Of a stretch of 64,000 nt of DNA, positions 24,747 to 33,046 are shown piece by piece. This DNA comes from Mariprofundus sp. UBA1536 (GTDB taxonomy: Bacteria > Pseudomonadota > Zetaproteobacteria > Mariprofundales > Mariprofundaceae): contig DCPU01000016.1 of assembly GCA_002323245.1 (NCBI GenBank), forward strand, positions 117,591 through 181,590, read 5' to 3'. A program made the translations under genes and the position numbers. Below the pieces are notes generated by a model, which was not told the origin of the DNA, searched no databases, and worked only from the letters and a program-made list of their open reading frames with translations. Positions within the stretch are counted from its first letter, which is position 1, and every line of letters starts with the position of its first letter.

Positions 24747-25268
24747 GTGGAAGAAACTCCCAGAATACCCAGCTTGGCAGCGCGCCTATCGACCATCGCT
24801 TTGATTTGTGGCCTTGGCTTGCTTTTTTTGGGCATCAGCTCTGGCCTGAAAGGTTACGATGGGCTCATGGAGCCAAGCGCTGAGCAATTGAAAAGTATTA
24901 CAGGCAATCTGGAGCATTTGGCCTATTTGACCCCGAGCAAAGCGCCAACCGTGGTTGATATCCAGCTCTACCATAAAGCCGATGGACGCAAGCAGGCCTA
25001 TCTCAATTATGGGCCGCATGAATGGGAAGAGCGACTCAAGCCCTATATGCACAAGGAAATCACTATGTTTGTGGCTTCCACGCAACAGGTGTGGGGCATC
25101 ATGGCCGATGGTCAGACGCTGGTGTCGGCTGCTGAAATTCAGAAGACATTTCTGGCTGTGAAAAAAGGGCAAGAAATATTTGCGACACAGATGACTTATG
25201 TGGGGCTGGGGCTGGTGGTGTTTTGGCTGTTGTTTTTACGCAAGCGTTATCGCCAATCTGCGGCGTGA
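24747..25268 (+). CDS. unidentified protein with two membrane helices
   Basis: The 173-residue protein begins at GTG 24747, 12 bases after brnA. It has an N-terminal helix (about residues 15-33, ALICGLGLLFLGISSGL) and a C-terminal helix (about 147-163, YVGLGLVVFWLLFL) followed by a basic tail RKRYR. The 110-residue loop between them probably lies in the periplasm. I do not recognise a family. The ribosome site is weak. Confidence 0.65.
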   Translation: MEETPRIPSLAARLSTIALICGLGLLFLGISSGLKGYDGLMEPSAEQLKSITGNLEHLAYLTPSKAPTVVDIQLYHKADGRKQAYLNYGPHEWEERLKPYMHKEITMFVASTQQVWGIMADGQTLVSAAEIQKTFLAVKKGQEIFATQMTYVGLGLVVFWLLFLRKRYRQSAA

Positions 25269-25353
25269 ATCTCGCTTGAAAGCTGACGACCTTTAATCGA
25301 GAGAAGCTTGCCCCTATACAACATAAGCTAGTGTTCGATTGGAGGTGATGTTG

Positions 25354-25785
25354 ATGTCAGAAAATATTCATATTGTTTGTCACGCTTGTGATGCCGTGAA
25401 TCGGCTGCCTTTGGCCAAGCTTGAATCCGTTGCCAACTGCGCACGTTGCAAAAAACGATTGCTAGCTGGTGATGTCAAAAGCTTAACCCAGGATAATTTT
25501 GATGCCTTTATCGCCAACAATGATTTGCCCGTCGTTGTCGATTTTTGGGCGCCCTGGTGTGGCCCCTGCAAGATGATGGCACCCGCATTTGAAAAGACAG
25601 CGATGACCCTTTCCACAAAAGCGATATTGGCTAAGGTCAATACCGAAGAGCAGCAAGCACTGGGTGCGCGATTTGCCATTCGCAGCATTCCCACCTTGAT
25701 GATGTTTAAAGATGGAAGAGAAGTGCGCCGCCAATCTGGAGCCATGGATGCCGCCGCGTTGCAACGCTGGATTATGGGCGCATGA
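25354..25785 (+). CDS. trxC: thioredoxin 2 (zinc-ribbon thioredoxin)
   Basis: This cytoplasmic disulfide reductase has an N-terminal zinc ribbon (CHAC and CARC, residues about 9-33) and a thioredoxin domain with the active site WCGPC and the cis-proline segment IRSIPTLMMFKDG. The ribbon separates TrxC from TrxA. I chose ATG 25354 because GGAGGTG lies at the right distance; ATG 25348 is possible. Its stop overlaps the acylphosphatase start by four bases. Confidence 0.92.
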   Translation: MSENIHIVCHACDAVNRLPLAKLESVANCARCKKRLLAGDVKSLTQDNFDAFIANNDLPVVVDFWAPWCGPCKMMAPAFEKTAMTLSTKAILAKVNTEEQQALGARFAIRSIPTLMMFKDGREVRRQSGAMDAAALQRWIMGA

Positions 25786-26054
25786 AAGCTTTGAACGTCA
25801 ACATCCAAGGCGGGGTACAAGGCGTTGGCTTTCGTTATTACGCAGAACGCGAGGCCAAACGGCATGGGCTAAAGGGCTGGGTGCGCAATCATCCTGATGG
25901 CAGCGTCCAAGCTTTGATATGCGGCGAAGAAGACCAGCTGCAAGCCATGTTGTCTTGGTTTAAACATGGCCCGCCTGCAGCATCTGTTACCTCAGTGGAT
26001 ACTGAAGACACCCAACTCGAAACTGAGCCTTTGGATTTTCAAATTACGTTTTAA
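25782..26054 (+). CDS. acyP: acylphosphatase
   Basis: The 90-residue enzyme hydrolyses acyl phosphates such as carbamoyl and acetyl phosphate. The signature GGVQGVGFRYYAEREAKRHG includes the phosphate-binding loop and catalytic arginine, and the catalytic asparagine is in GWVRNHPDGSV. It is coupled to trxC by a four-base overlap. The family length and motifs are normal. Confidence 0.94.
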   Translation: MKALNVNIQGGVQGVGFRYYAEREAKRHGLKGWVRNHPDGSVQALICGEEDQLQAMLSWFKHGPPAASVTSVDTEDTQLETEPLDFQITF

Positions 26055-26082
26055 GTTCATTGTTGAATGGGCTAACGCGGAC

Positions 26083-26113
26083 AAAAAAAGGGCAACGCCG
26101 AAGCGCTGCCCTT
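26083..26113 (-). terminator. Rho-independent terminator for the minus-strand lipoprotein gene
   Basis: AAGGGCA...TGCCCTT forms a stem with an inner CGC/GCG, and on the minus strand it is followed by a run of T. It ends the lipoprotein transcript and may also stop acyP from the other side. Confidence 0.75.
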
Positions 26114-26137
26114 GTGAACATCTGCATTGTTTAAGCG

Positions 26138-26455
26138 TTACTGCGCTAAATTTTTCTCAACGCCGCAAAACATTTGGGTGCTTTTGAGCTCGTGTTGCAC
26201 TTGGGCAATGGAGCGGTCGTCATCTTCCCATGTGACGATATAAAGATGTGGCGACATTTGTTTGCGAATGGTGACTTCGTGTTCTTCAAAGAGCTTGGCC
26301 AATTCCAAATCACTGATGTCTTGGCATTGACGCACCACCAACTCACCGGCTTTGTAGGCGATGCCCTTGGGCTCTTCGGGCATCTCTTTGGATGCGCAAG
26401 CTGCAAGTAATAATACGCTGCCTGCTAAAATCACTGTTTGAATCAATTTGTTCAT
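26138..26455 (-). CDS. small lipoprotein
   Basis: The start is ATG 26455, with GGAGG seven bases upstream, giving 105 residues. The N-terminus is a lipoprotein signal with lipobox LLAAC (cysteine at about residue 20), so the mature protein is lipid-anchored. The rest (GELVVRQCQDISDLELAKLFEEHE, then SPHLYIVTWEDD) has a beta-alpha-beta pattern that faintly recalls subtilisin propeptide/inhibitor I9 domains, but this is only an impression. A terminator follows. Confidence 0.72.
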   Translation of the reverse strand: MNKLIQTVILAGSVLLLAACASKEMPEEPKGIAYKAGELVVRQCQDISDLELAKLFEEHEVTIRKQMSPHLYIVTWEDDDRSIAQVQHELKSTQMFCGVEKNLAQ

Positions 26456-26513
26456 GTTCAACCTCCGTGGGATTGCTTAGTTAAATTAGACATTGCCCTC
26501 ATATTGTCAACAT

Positions 26514-27272
26514 TCAGGCAATGTTAATCCAGGCTGGGGCGTGATCGGAAGGGCGCTCTTTGCCGCGTTCTTCAGCGTGGATGCCGCCTTCAGTCACTTC
26601 AACTGCTTGGCTGACCAACAGATGGTCGATACGAATCCCCCATTTGCGTCTGTAGGCATTAGCGCGGTAGTCCCACCACGAATGCATGGGTTCATTAGGG
26701 TGCAGCTCGCGCAAGCTATCGCGTAGGCCAAAGTCGAGCAGGTCTTGATAGTGCGCGCGCTCTTGATCCGAGCACATGATTTGGCCTTCCCAACGCGAGG
26801 GGTCGTGGATATCAATGTTGGCGGGGGCGATATTGTAATCGCCCAATAAAACGAGTTTGGGGTGTTTCTCCAGCTCAGCTAACACGAACTTCTTAAGCGC
26901 GCTTAGCCACTTCATTTTGTAGCTGTATTTATCCGAACCCACTTCCTGCCCATTGGGGATATACACATCAATGATGCGCACGCCATTGATGGTGGCGGCA
27001 ATGACGCGTTTTTGCGGGTCGTCCAAATCGGAGATGTCTCTATGCACATCCTGCATGGGCATTTTGCTGATGATGGCAACGCCGTTGTAGGTTTTTTGAC
27101 CAGAGAATTCGACAAAATAACCCGCAGCCTCAATTTCAGCTTGGGGGAACTTGTCATCGGTCATTTTGGTTTCTTGCAGGGCGAGCACATCGGGTTGTTC
27201 AGCGGCCAGATAAGCCAACACATGCTCAAGGCGCACATTTAATGAGTTTACATTCCAGCTAACAATTTTCAT
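26514..27272 (-). CDS. xthA: exodeoxyribonuclease III
   Basis: ExoIII is the apurinic/apyrimidinic endonuclease and 3'-phosphatase of base excision repair. The 252-residue enzyme has all family motifs: WNVNSLNVR, LQETKMTD, YNGVAIIS, GDYNIAPANIDIHDP, WWDYR and SDHAP. Length and order are normal. It appears to be transcribed alone. Confidence 0.95.
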   Translation of the reverse strand: MKIVSWNVNSLNVRLEHVLAYLAAEQPDVLALQETKMTDDKFPQAEIEAAGYFVEFSGQKTYNGVAIISKMPMQDVHRDISDLDDPQKRVIAATINGVRIIDVYIPNGQEVGSDKYSYKMKWLSALKKFVLAELEKHPKLVLLGDYNIAPANIDIHDPSRWEGQIMCSDQERAHYQDLLDFGLRDSLRELHPNEPMHSWWDYRANAYRRKWGIRIDHLLVSQAVEVTEGGIHAEERGKERPSDHAPAWINIA

Positions 27273-27423
27273 GGGCTTACCTTAGGCGTGGGCGAAGTGA
27301 AATCCAATCGTTTATGGTGTCTGTGAAGCGTGCTTCCAAAAGCCATATCAAATGCGTGTGATTGTCATTACATATCCAGTGCTAGGCTCATTTATGGTGT
27401 ACTTATGTAAAACGGAGGTTCTT

Positions 27424-27597
27424 ATGAATACTTTAGGTAGTCTTGCTCTAGGCGATTTTGGCATATTGGCATTAACCATTATCGGTGGTCTGTGCTTAGC
27501 TTTGGCCATCGGTTTTTCTGTTTTTGTTTGGTATAAAGAAGCTTACACAGAAGAAGGTTTCTTAACCGACAAAGATAAAGAAAACTGGAAAGCTTAG
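27424..27597 (+). CDS. 57-residue single-helix membrane protein
   Basis: ATG 27424 has CGGAGG at the right distance. The product has one membrane helix (about residues 12-37, GILALTIIGGLCLALAIGF) and an acidic cytoplasmic tail (TEEGFLTDKDKENWKA). No family is recognised. Its own ribosome site and strong terminator show that it is a real, separately expressed gene. Confidence 0.7.
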   Translation: MNTLGSLALGDFGILALTIIGGLCLALAIGFSVFVWYKEAYTEEGFLTDKDKENWKA

Positions 27598-27663
27598 AAT
27601 GTTTCTCTGAGAAATAAGTGAGGCCTCTTTCTAAGGCCGCATAGTCTATTTTTTTGATTACGG

Positions 27664-27700
27664 AATGCCTGCTTTGTTATCGAAGCAGGCATTCTTTTTT
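27664..27700 (+). terminator. Rho-independent terminator
   Basis: AATGCCTGCTT pairs with AAGCAGGCATT and is followed by a run of seven T. It lies 67 bases after the 57-residue membrane protein gene. Confidence 0.85.
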
Positions 27701-28163
27701 TAGGCTACCCGCCATTCAGCCAGCGATGCAAGCGCATTTCCGCCGCTGATATCTGGGGTGATACACAACTCCAACGAAGTAACACCCATCAAATTGACTT
27801 CAAAGTTCTCAGTTTCAATTGTTGAATCGGGTGCGCTGAAATTGTATTGCTGCCTAGCGATATCGTGGCACTTAGCATCATCACACCAACGCAATAAAAA
27901 CTGCTGGGTACGCTGCTGATTATCTTCTTGAAAGATTAAACGGATGTGGGTTAGATGCTGTGGGGCATCAAATAATAATCGGATGGTTTGCTCGCCAGCT
28001 TCGCCTGCGCGCCAGCTTCCGCCACCAGGGTTCAAGGCAGCCTCGAATGGAAACGCTTCGTCTTCGGAAGTGAGCTCCACCTGTGCAATTGATTGTAAAT
28101 CCAACCAATGTTTTTCTCTTGTGTTTTCTTTGGTGGTTCCTGTCCGATGATACGTTTGCGCAT
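27700..28163 (-). CDS. discoidin-like carbohydrate-binding protein, apparently frameshifted near its start
   Basis: The domain-coding frame (27700-28104) gives WLDLQSIAQVELTSEDEAFP, then FLLRWCDD and CITPDISGGNALASLAEWRVA, an F5/8 type C-like beta sandwich. In that frame only a TTG without a ribosome site is available. The best start is ATG 28163, preceded by GGAG, and opens MRKRIIGQEPPKKTQE, which is in another frame. The two join if one base is restored in the T-run at 28111-28115 (giving ...EKKHWLDLQ...). So there is either a real homopolymer slip or a sequencing error. The full protein would be about 154 residues. Its function is not known. Confidence 0.6.
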
Positions 28164-28269
28164 GTGTTTCTCCTCTGACGAAGCTTTGCGATTTGGACTA
28201 TAGACCTATCTTCACTATTTTACATTCTCTCTCAGTGCTTAGGTTAACGAGTATTGATGACCTTTTGGT

Positions 28270-28467
28270 GGGATGTTCATTTTTGGGCAGCCAAAAACGA
28301 ACCAAAAAGCTGCCCTTTACAATCTGCTTGTTTCCTTCGCTGCACTATGGAAGCGGGGCGAAAAGTTTTTTCGCTTTATCCCTTCTCCCATAGCACGACT
28401 ACGGCGCAGCTTGAACAAAGGGAATCCGCGTCTACTAAACTTTGCGTAACTTCGCGTACTTCGCGGT
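28270..28467. repeat. dispersed structured repeat, copy 3 (28,164-28,492 has no gene)
   Basis: This gene-free stretch starts with a hairpin (GGGCAG at 28285 pairing with CTGCCC at 28309). A relative of the left box follows (CTTTACAATCTGCTTGTTTCC), then inner inverted repeats. The right box at 28438-28467 (AACTTTGCGTAACTTCGCGT then ACTTCGCGGT) closely matches 18204-18233. As in copy 1, it abuts the 3' end of a minus-strand gene, here rsmB. Confidence 0.55.
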
Positions 28468-28492
28468 TCCATTTAATGATGAAAAGAAATTT

Positions 28493-29719
28493 TTATTTGG
28501 TGATTGAAGCAAAGAAGAAGCCGTCATGTTCGTTGTTGGGTAAGAGGCGTTGCTTGGTGATGATGTTGCCAGCTTGGGCGATGACATCTTCATTTTCTGC
28601 TGCGTGGATCGAGCACACAGCATAGGTCATGGATGCGCCGGGTTTGAGTACGCGTAGGGCTTCTTGGAGCAATATGAGTTGAAGTTGGCCTGCGGCTTTG
28701 ACGTCTTCGATGGTGTGTAAGAATTTGGCATCGGGGTGACGGCGAAGGGTGCCTGATGCAGAGCATGGGGCATCAAGCATGATGGCATCCACGCTGTTGT
28801 CGGCGTAAGGCAAAAAGGCGCAATCAGCTTGCAGCACTTGGGTGTTGCTGCATTGCAAGCGTTTGAGATTTTCTTCCAAGCGCGGGATGCGGCGGGGGTT
28901 GAGCTCCACGGCAGTGATGCTGGCCTTAGGAAAACGATGAGATAACAAGGCCGTTTTACCGCCTGGGGCAGCGCACAAATCGAGCAGCAGACCATCTTCT
29001 TCTTTTAAATCCACCGACAAGGTGGCCATTTGCGCAGCTTGATCCATGACCATCACATCGCCTTCGGCAAAGCCAGGCAGCGAGGTCACCGATGTGTTGG
29101 CATTGAGCAACACAGCATAAGGCGAAAAAGAGCCCGCTTTGACTTCGAGGCCAAGGTCTTGGGCTTGCTGCATCCAAGCTTCTCTATCGCTGAACACAAC
29201 CACACATAAATCGGGGCTGGTGTTGCAGGCCGACGCAATATCGCTGACCACATCGGCAGTAAAGGCATCGCGCCATAATGCATACATCCATTGCGGCAGT
29301 TCCACGCGTTGATGGGGTTTTAATTTTTGCGGAGCTTCGCTTTTGGCCACTTGGCGCAACACGGCATTGATAAAGCCAGCGGTGTGCGTTTCATAGGGTT
29401 TGATCGCAGCCACAGTTTCACCCACAGCGGCATGATCGGGGATACGCATCAAGCGCAATTGGTATGTGCCAAGCAGCAAGGCCAGGCGCGAATAATCGCT
29501 GGGTTTTTGTTTTACAAAGCGGCTGAAATCAGCTTCCAAAGCAAAATAATTGCGCAACACCCCATACACCATTTCGCGCAACAAACCGATATCACGAGGC
29601 TCCCATGATTGCGAGGAGGTGGTATGTACAATAGCGGCTTTGGCTTTGTTCTTTTTAATCAACACCTCAAACAAAACAGCTAAGGCAACAATGCGCACGC
29701 GGGCGTTAGAAATGCTCAT
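28493..29719 (-). CDS. rsmB: 16S rRNA m5C967 methyltransferase RsmB
   Basis: RsmB methylates C967 of 16S rRNA. The 408-residue protein has an N-terminal NusB-like RNA-binding domain (about 1-140, with LLREMVYGVLRNYFALE) and a Rossmann methyltransferase domain. The SAM-binding motif is DLCAAPGGKTALLSHRFP, motif IV is LDAPCSASGTLRRHPD and motif VI is YAVCSIHAAENEDV, which together hold the two cysteines of the family. Its start overlaps the xerC stop by four bases. Confidence 0.92.
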   Translation of the reverse strand: MSISNARVRIVALAVLFEVLIKKNKAKAAIVHTTSSQSWEPRDIGLLREMVYGVLRNYFALEADFSRFVKQKPSDYSRLALLLGTYQLRLMRIPDHAAVGETVAAIKPYETHTAGFINAVLRQVAKSEAPQKLKPHQRVELPQWMYALWRDAFTADVVSDIASACNTSPDLCVVVFSDREAWMQQAQDLGLEVKAGSFSPYAVLLNANTSVTSLPGFAEGDVMVMDQAAQMATLSVDLKEEDGLLLDLCAAPGGKTALLSHRFPKASITAVELNPRRIPRLEENLKRLQCSNTQVLQADCAFLPYADNSVDAIMLDAPCSASGTLRRHPDAKFLHTIEDVKAAGQLQLILLQEALRVLKPGASMTYAVCSIHAAENEDVIAQAGNIITKQRLLPNNEHDGFFFASITK

Positions 29720-30654
29720 GATTCTTGGTCTACCTTTTTATGTGAGCGCGGGTGGGCGTCGTTATATGTTTGTTGCAGCTGCGGCAGGGTGATATGGGTG
29801 TAGTGCTCAGTCGTGGCCAATGAGGCATGGCCGAGTAGGGTTTGGATGCTGCGTAGGTTGGCGCCGCCAGCGAGCATATCCGTGGCAAAGGAATGGCGTA
29901 GCCTATGGGGAGTGACGCTGCTATCGGCACCTGTTTCCAAGGCTCTGTCTTTAAGCATGCGTTGCACGCTGCGCACGCTTAAGCGCTGGCCAAAGCGATT
30001 GAGAAACAAAGCCTGATTGGTGGGTTTTAATTGCAAACGCGCTTGCAGCCATTCCAGAATCAAATCCACAGCCAGTTCGGGCAACGGCACGATGCGTTCT
30101 TTATTGCCTTTGCCCAACACTTTGACTTCACCCTGCTTGCTGCGGCGATTGATGGTGAGGTCAGTAAGGTTCACACCTACCACTTCTGAGACACGTAAGC
30201 CGCAGCCATAAAGCAGCGCCATCAGCGCCAATTCGCGTTCATCAAAGGTGCGGTTGGTGGTTTCAAGCAGTTGTTGGGTTTGATGCGGCGGCAAAGTTTT
30301 GGGCAGACGTTTGCCCAGCTTGGGGGCGCGGATACCTATGGCAGGGTTGTCGGTGGTCAGTTTCTGGCGCAGGGCATAAGCGCATAAACCTTTGATGGCC
30401 GATAAGCGGCGGGCAAGGGTGGAAGGGGCTAAACCTTGGCTGTGACCAGCGACCAACCAGTCTTGGATGGTGTGACGCTCAATGTCAGCAAGCAGAAGTT
30501 TGCCTTCTTCTTTTTGAAACTTGCTAGCCAGAAATTCGGAGAAGCGTTGCAAGTCGCGTTGGTAATTGCTGGTGGTGTGGCTGGATGCCAAACGCACATG
30601 CACCAATTCCGCGAGAAAGTCGGTGCAGGTTTGAGAAAATAATGAGTTGGCCAA
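29716..30654 (-). CDS. xerC: tyrosine recombinase XerC
   Basis: XerC with XerD resolves chromosome dimers at dif. The 312-residue protein has an N-terminal SAM-like core-binding domain and a catalytic domain with all residues present: Arg in YGCGLRVSEV, Lys in VLGKGNKERI, His and Arg in PHRLRHSFATDML, His in LLGHASLAT, and Tyr in TEHYTHI. The ending TYNDAHPRSHKK fits XerC better than XerD. It sits between the GGDEF gene and rsmB in a tight minus-strand cluster. Confidence 0.9.
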   Translation of the reverse strand: MANSLFSQTCTDFLAELVHVRLASSHTTSNYQRDLQRFSEFLASKFQKEEGKLLLADIERHTIQDWLVAGHSQGLAPSTLARRLSAIKGLCAYALRQKLTTDNPAIGIRAPKLGKRLPKTLPPHQTQQLLETTNRTFDERELALMALLYGCGLRVSEVVGVNLTDLTINRRSKQGEVKVLGKGNKERIVPLPELAVDLILEWLQARLQLKPTNQALFLNRFGQRLSVRSVQRMLKDRALETGADSSVTPHRLRHSFATDMLAGGANLRSIQTLLGHASLATTEHYTHITLPQLQQTYNDAHPRSHKKVDQES

Positions 30655-30659
30655 GGCGT

Positions 30660-31775
30660 TTAATCCTTGGCTGCGATTTCGATGCGGTTGCCACCCAAGG
30701 CTTTAGCGATATACATGCCTTTATCGGCCTTGGCGATGAGGGTGTTGAGGGTGATGTCTTCCGTAGGTGCGGAGCAAGCCAGCCCTACACTGATGCGAAT
30801 TTGCTCATTGTTGCACACCAAACCATTCACATCATTGAGGATGTTGGTGGCAATTTCTTGGGCTTTATCGGTATTACAACCCGAAAGCAATAAAGAAAAC
30901 TCATCACCACCCATGCGAATGAGTGGGTCTTGGGTGCGCACATGACGGCGAATAGCGTCGCAGAGCTGGTTTAATGCTTCATCACCAGCTTGGTGGCCAA
31001 GGCGATCATTGATGCCCTTAAAATCATCCAAATCAAAATAAAGGGCGGCAACGCTAACGTCTTTGCCAAACCAACGCGAAAGCGGTTGATGGCTGTAGGG
31101 TTGCAGGAAACGGCGATTATGTGAGCCAGTGAGCGCATCGGTAATGGCTAGGCGCGCCAAGCGCTCACGCGATACGGCATGCTCCAAGCTCAAGCCAATC
31201 ACTTGGGCGAGATGTTGCAAAAAGTCGGTGCCCTGCTCGGGGGAAAACCTTGCTGCATCGGCAGCACCTAAGCCTAAAATGCCAAATGGATTTTCGGCGC
31301 TACCCAAGCGAAGAAGGGCTAAAGAGCCTAATGATTTATCAGTCTCTTCCAGCCAAGGGAAACCATCTTTTTCCACTTGAATCAAATACACATCACGTTT
31401 GGCTAGGCCAACATGTTCAATTTCACCCGCTTCTATCCACACCAAATCATGGCTGGATAAAGCGTTCATCGGCGATGTGCCGATAATGCTGTCGCGGCAC
31501 AACCAAAAGCGCACCAAATCCAGTGAAAACTGGCTGCGTAGCTCACGCAACAGTGTGAAGCACATATCTTCTGGGTCACCCGCTGCCAACACAGCAGCTT
31601 CAAGCTGAAACAGGCGACCAAACAACTCATCATTGGTATGCAATCGCTGCATCATGGTGGCCACATAAGCGCGAAGTTGGGTGTTTTCTTGCGCCAGCGC
31701 TTGCATGCGGCGTTCGGTAAAGTCCAAGGTGTTATCTTCTTTGTTTTCTTCGCTGGTCACGGGCGAATCGCTCAT
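30660..31775 (-). CDS. DUF484/GAF-type sensor with diguanylate cyclase (GGDEF) domain
   Basis: The 371-residue soluble protein begins with a helical segment and a GAF-like DUF484 domain (about 15-195), the family usually found next to xerC. A GGDEF domain follows, with the intact active site MGGDEFSLL. An RTQD inhibitory I-site lies five residues before it, so the protein should make cyclic di-GMP and be product-inhibited. There is no membrane segment. The start overlaps the stop of the transpeptidase gene by four bases and its stop is five bases before xerC. Confidence 0.88.
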   Translation of the reverse strand: MSDSPVTSEENKEDNTLDFTERRMQALAQENTQLRAYVATMMQRLHTNDELFGRLFQLEAAVLAAGDPEDMCFTLLRELRSQFSLDLVRFWLCRDSIIGTSPMNALSSHDLVWIEAGEIEHVGLAKRDVYLIQVEKDGFPWLEETDKSLGSLALLRLGSAENPFGILGLGAADAARFSPEQGTDFLQHLAQVIGLSLEHAVSRERLARLAITDALTGSHNRRFLQPYSHQPLSRWFGKDVSVAALYFDLDDFKGINDRLGHQAGDEALNQLCDAIRRHVRTQDPLIRMGGDEFSLLLSGCNTDKAQEIATNILNDVNGLVCNNEQIRISVGLACSAPTEDITLNTLIAKADKGMYIAKALGGNRIEIAAKD

Positions 31776-33046
31776 AACTCCACCTTTTCTTCAATCAGGA
31801 TTTTCCATGGTGCGTCTTGATCTGGTCGCGCCAAATACAAGCGTTTGCGTTCGGCATCTTTGTAATTATTGGATTGATAATGCTGGATAAATTCAGCCAC
31901 CACCACTTCGCCTTCTGCCCATGGGGTGGGGTCGTGCAATAGGGTTAAGCGCGAGAACGCAACGCGGATAAATTCCTTGCTGCCGTTCACTTTGGTTTTG
32001 TATTTTTTCCAAGCTTTTAAATCATATTGACCAGAGCGAAATTTATGATGGTAATGGCTTAAGTAGGCCTCTGTATCCAGCGATTGCCAGTCTTGTTGCC
32101 AAGCGACCAATGATTTTTCGAGCGAAGCCAGCAAATCTTTTTGCGCCTCCCGCTCACCAAAGGCGATGTGTTCGCTAATCACCACCCAAGTTTTACCCGG
32201 AATCACAAATGGCTCCATTTTCTGCAGTTGGGCATTGGGCAGGGCAAAGCAGCCGCGGGTATCTTGGGGTGGGCGACGGCTAACATCTTCGGGATAACCA
32301 TGCATCCAAATGCCATTGCCATTTTTGCCGTGTAATGCGTCCAATGCATTGGGGTAATCGATAGGGAAGACCACGGGGCCATATTTGGAGTAAAGTTTTG
32401 CATCATGGCGTACATCGGTGAATCTGTAGATGCCATTGGGCGTGCGCGCATCACCGCGCTGCTTTTTATCGCCACCTTTGGCGCCAGTAACCACATATTC
32501 ATCAGCCACACGCTGCCATTGGTTCTCAGCATCGCGTTGATATACAAACAAACGCGAGCGACCTTTATCCACCAAAAACACGCTGGATACATCAGCACTT
32601 AAAAACAATAAATCCAAGGGGAAGCCCGTGACACCATCCACTTTATCGGCAAAAGCTTGCAAACGAACATCGGCTTCGGAAAGGTCGCTGCTCAAATCAA
32701 TTTGCGCCAATTGTAATTCGGATTGTTTGTTGTTTTTGCCGTAATCACCTGCCGAGCTCACAGCTTGCAAGGCAGCGCGGCGATAGGCTTCAGCTTTCAA
32801 TAAACTGGCCAATGGGTCTTGATTGTTTTCGGCGGTTTCCAGCATGGCCAAGGCTTTGGAAAAATCATTTTGTTTGAGGGCAAGGGTGGCGCCAAGGATG
32901 CTGCGTTCGTTGGCATTTTGCAGGTTGTCAGAATCGCTTTCCAAAGCTTTCCATAAACGGTCTTCCAAACCGTTTTTCAGCTGAAATTCTTCAGCAAAAG
33001 CTTGGCCGCTCATGCAGCAAAGCACGAAAAAAATGATTTTGAGCAT
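31772..33046 (-). CDS. L,D-transpeptidase (YkuD/YafK-type) with C-terminal NTF2-like domain
   Basis: The 424-residue protein has a signal peptide (cleavage near GQAFA-EEF) and a helical region, then a YkuD catalytic domain with WMHGYPEDV and the nucleophile cysteine in DTRGCFALPN. The C-terminal 105 residues (AWQQDWQSLDTEAYLSHY, then WKKYKTKVNGSKEFIRVAF) form an NTF2-like domain that closely resembles the end of the TPR protein encoded just upstream. It should form 3-3 crosslinks or attach proteins to peptidoglycan in the periplasm. It overlaps both neighbours by one to four bases. Confidence 0.87.
   Translation of the reverse strand: MLKIIFFVLCCMSGQAFAEEFQLKNGLEDRLWKALESDSDNLQNANERSILGATLALKQNDFSKALAMLETAENNQDPLASLLKAEAYRRAALQAVSSAGDYGKNNKQSELQLAQIDLSSDLSEADVRLQAFADKVDGVTGFPLDLLFLSADVSSVFLVDKGRSRLFVYQRDAENQWQRVADEYVVTGAKGGDKKQRGDARTPNGIYRFTDVRHDAKLYSKYGPVVFPIDYPNALDALHGKNGNGIWMHGYPEDVSRRPPQDTRGCFALPNAQLQKMEPFVIPGKTWVVISEHIAFGEREAQKDLLASLEKSLVAWQQDWQSLDTEAYLSHYHHKFRSGQYDLKAWKKYKTKVNGSKEFIRVAFSRLTLLHDPTPWAEGEVVVAEFIQHYQSNNYKDAERKRLYLARPDQDAPWKILIEEKVEL

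Noticed and set aside
26138..26455. Calling the small lipoprotein a protease inhibitor of the I9 type
   Set aside because: The resemblance is limited to the rough beta-alpha-beta pattern, and no diagnostic residues can be named.
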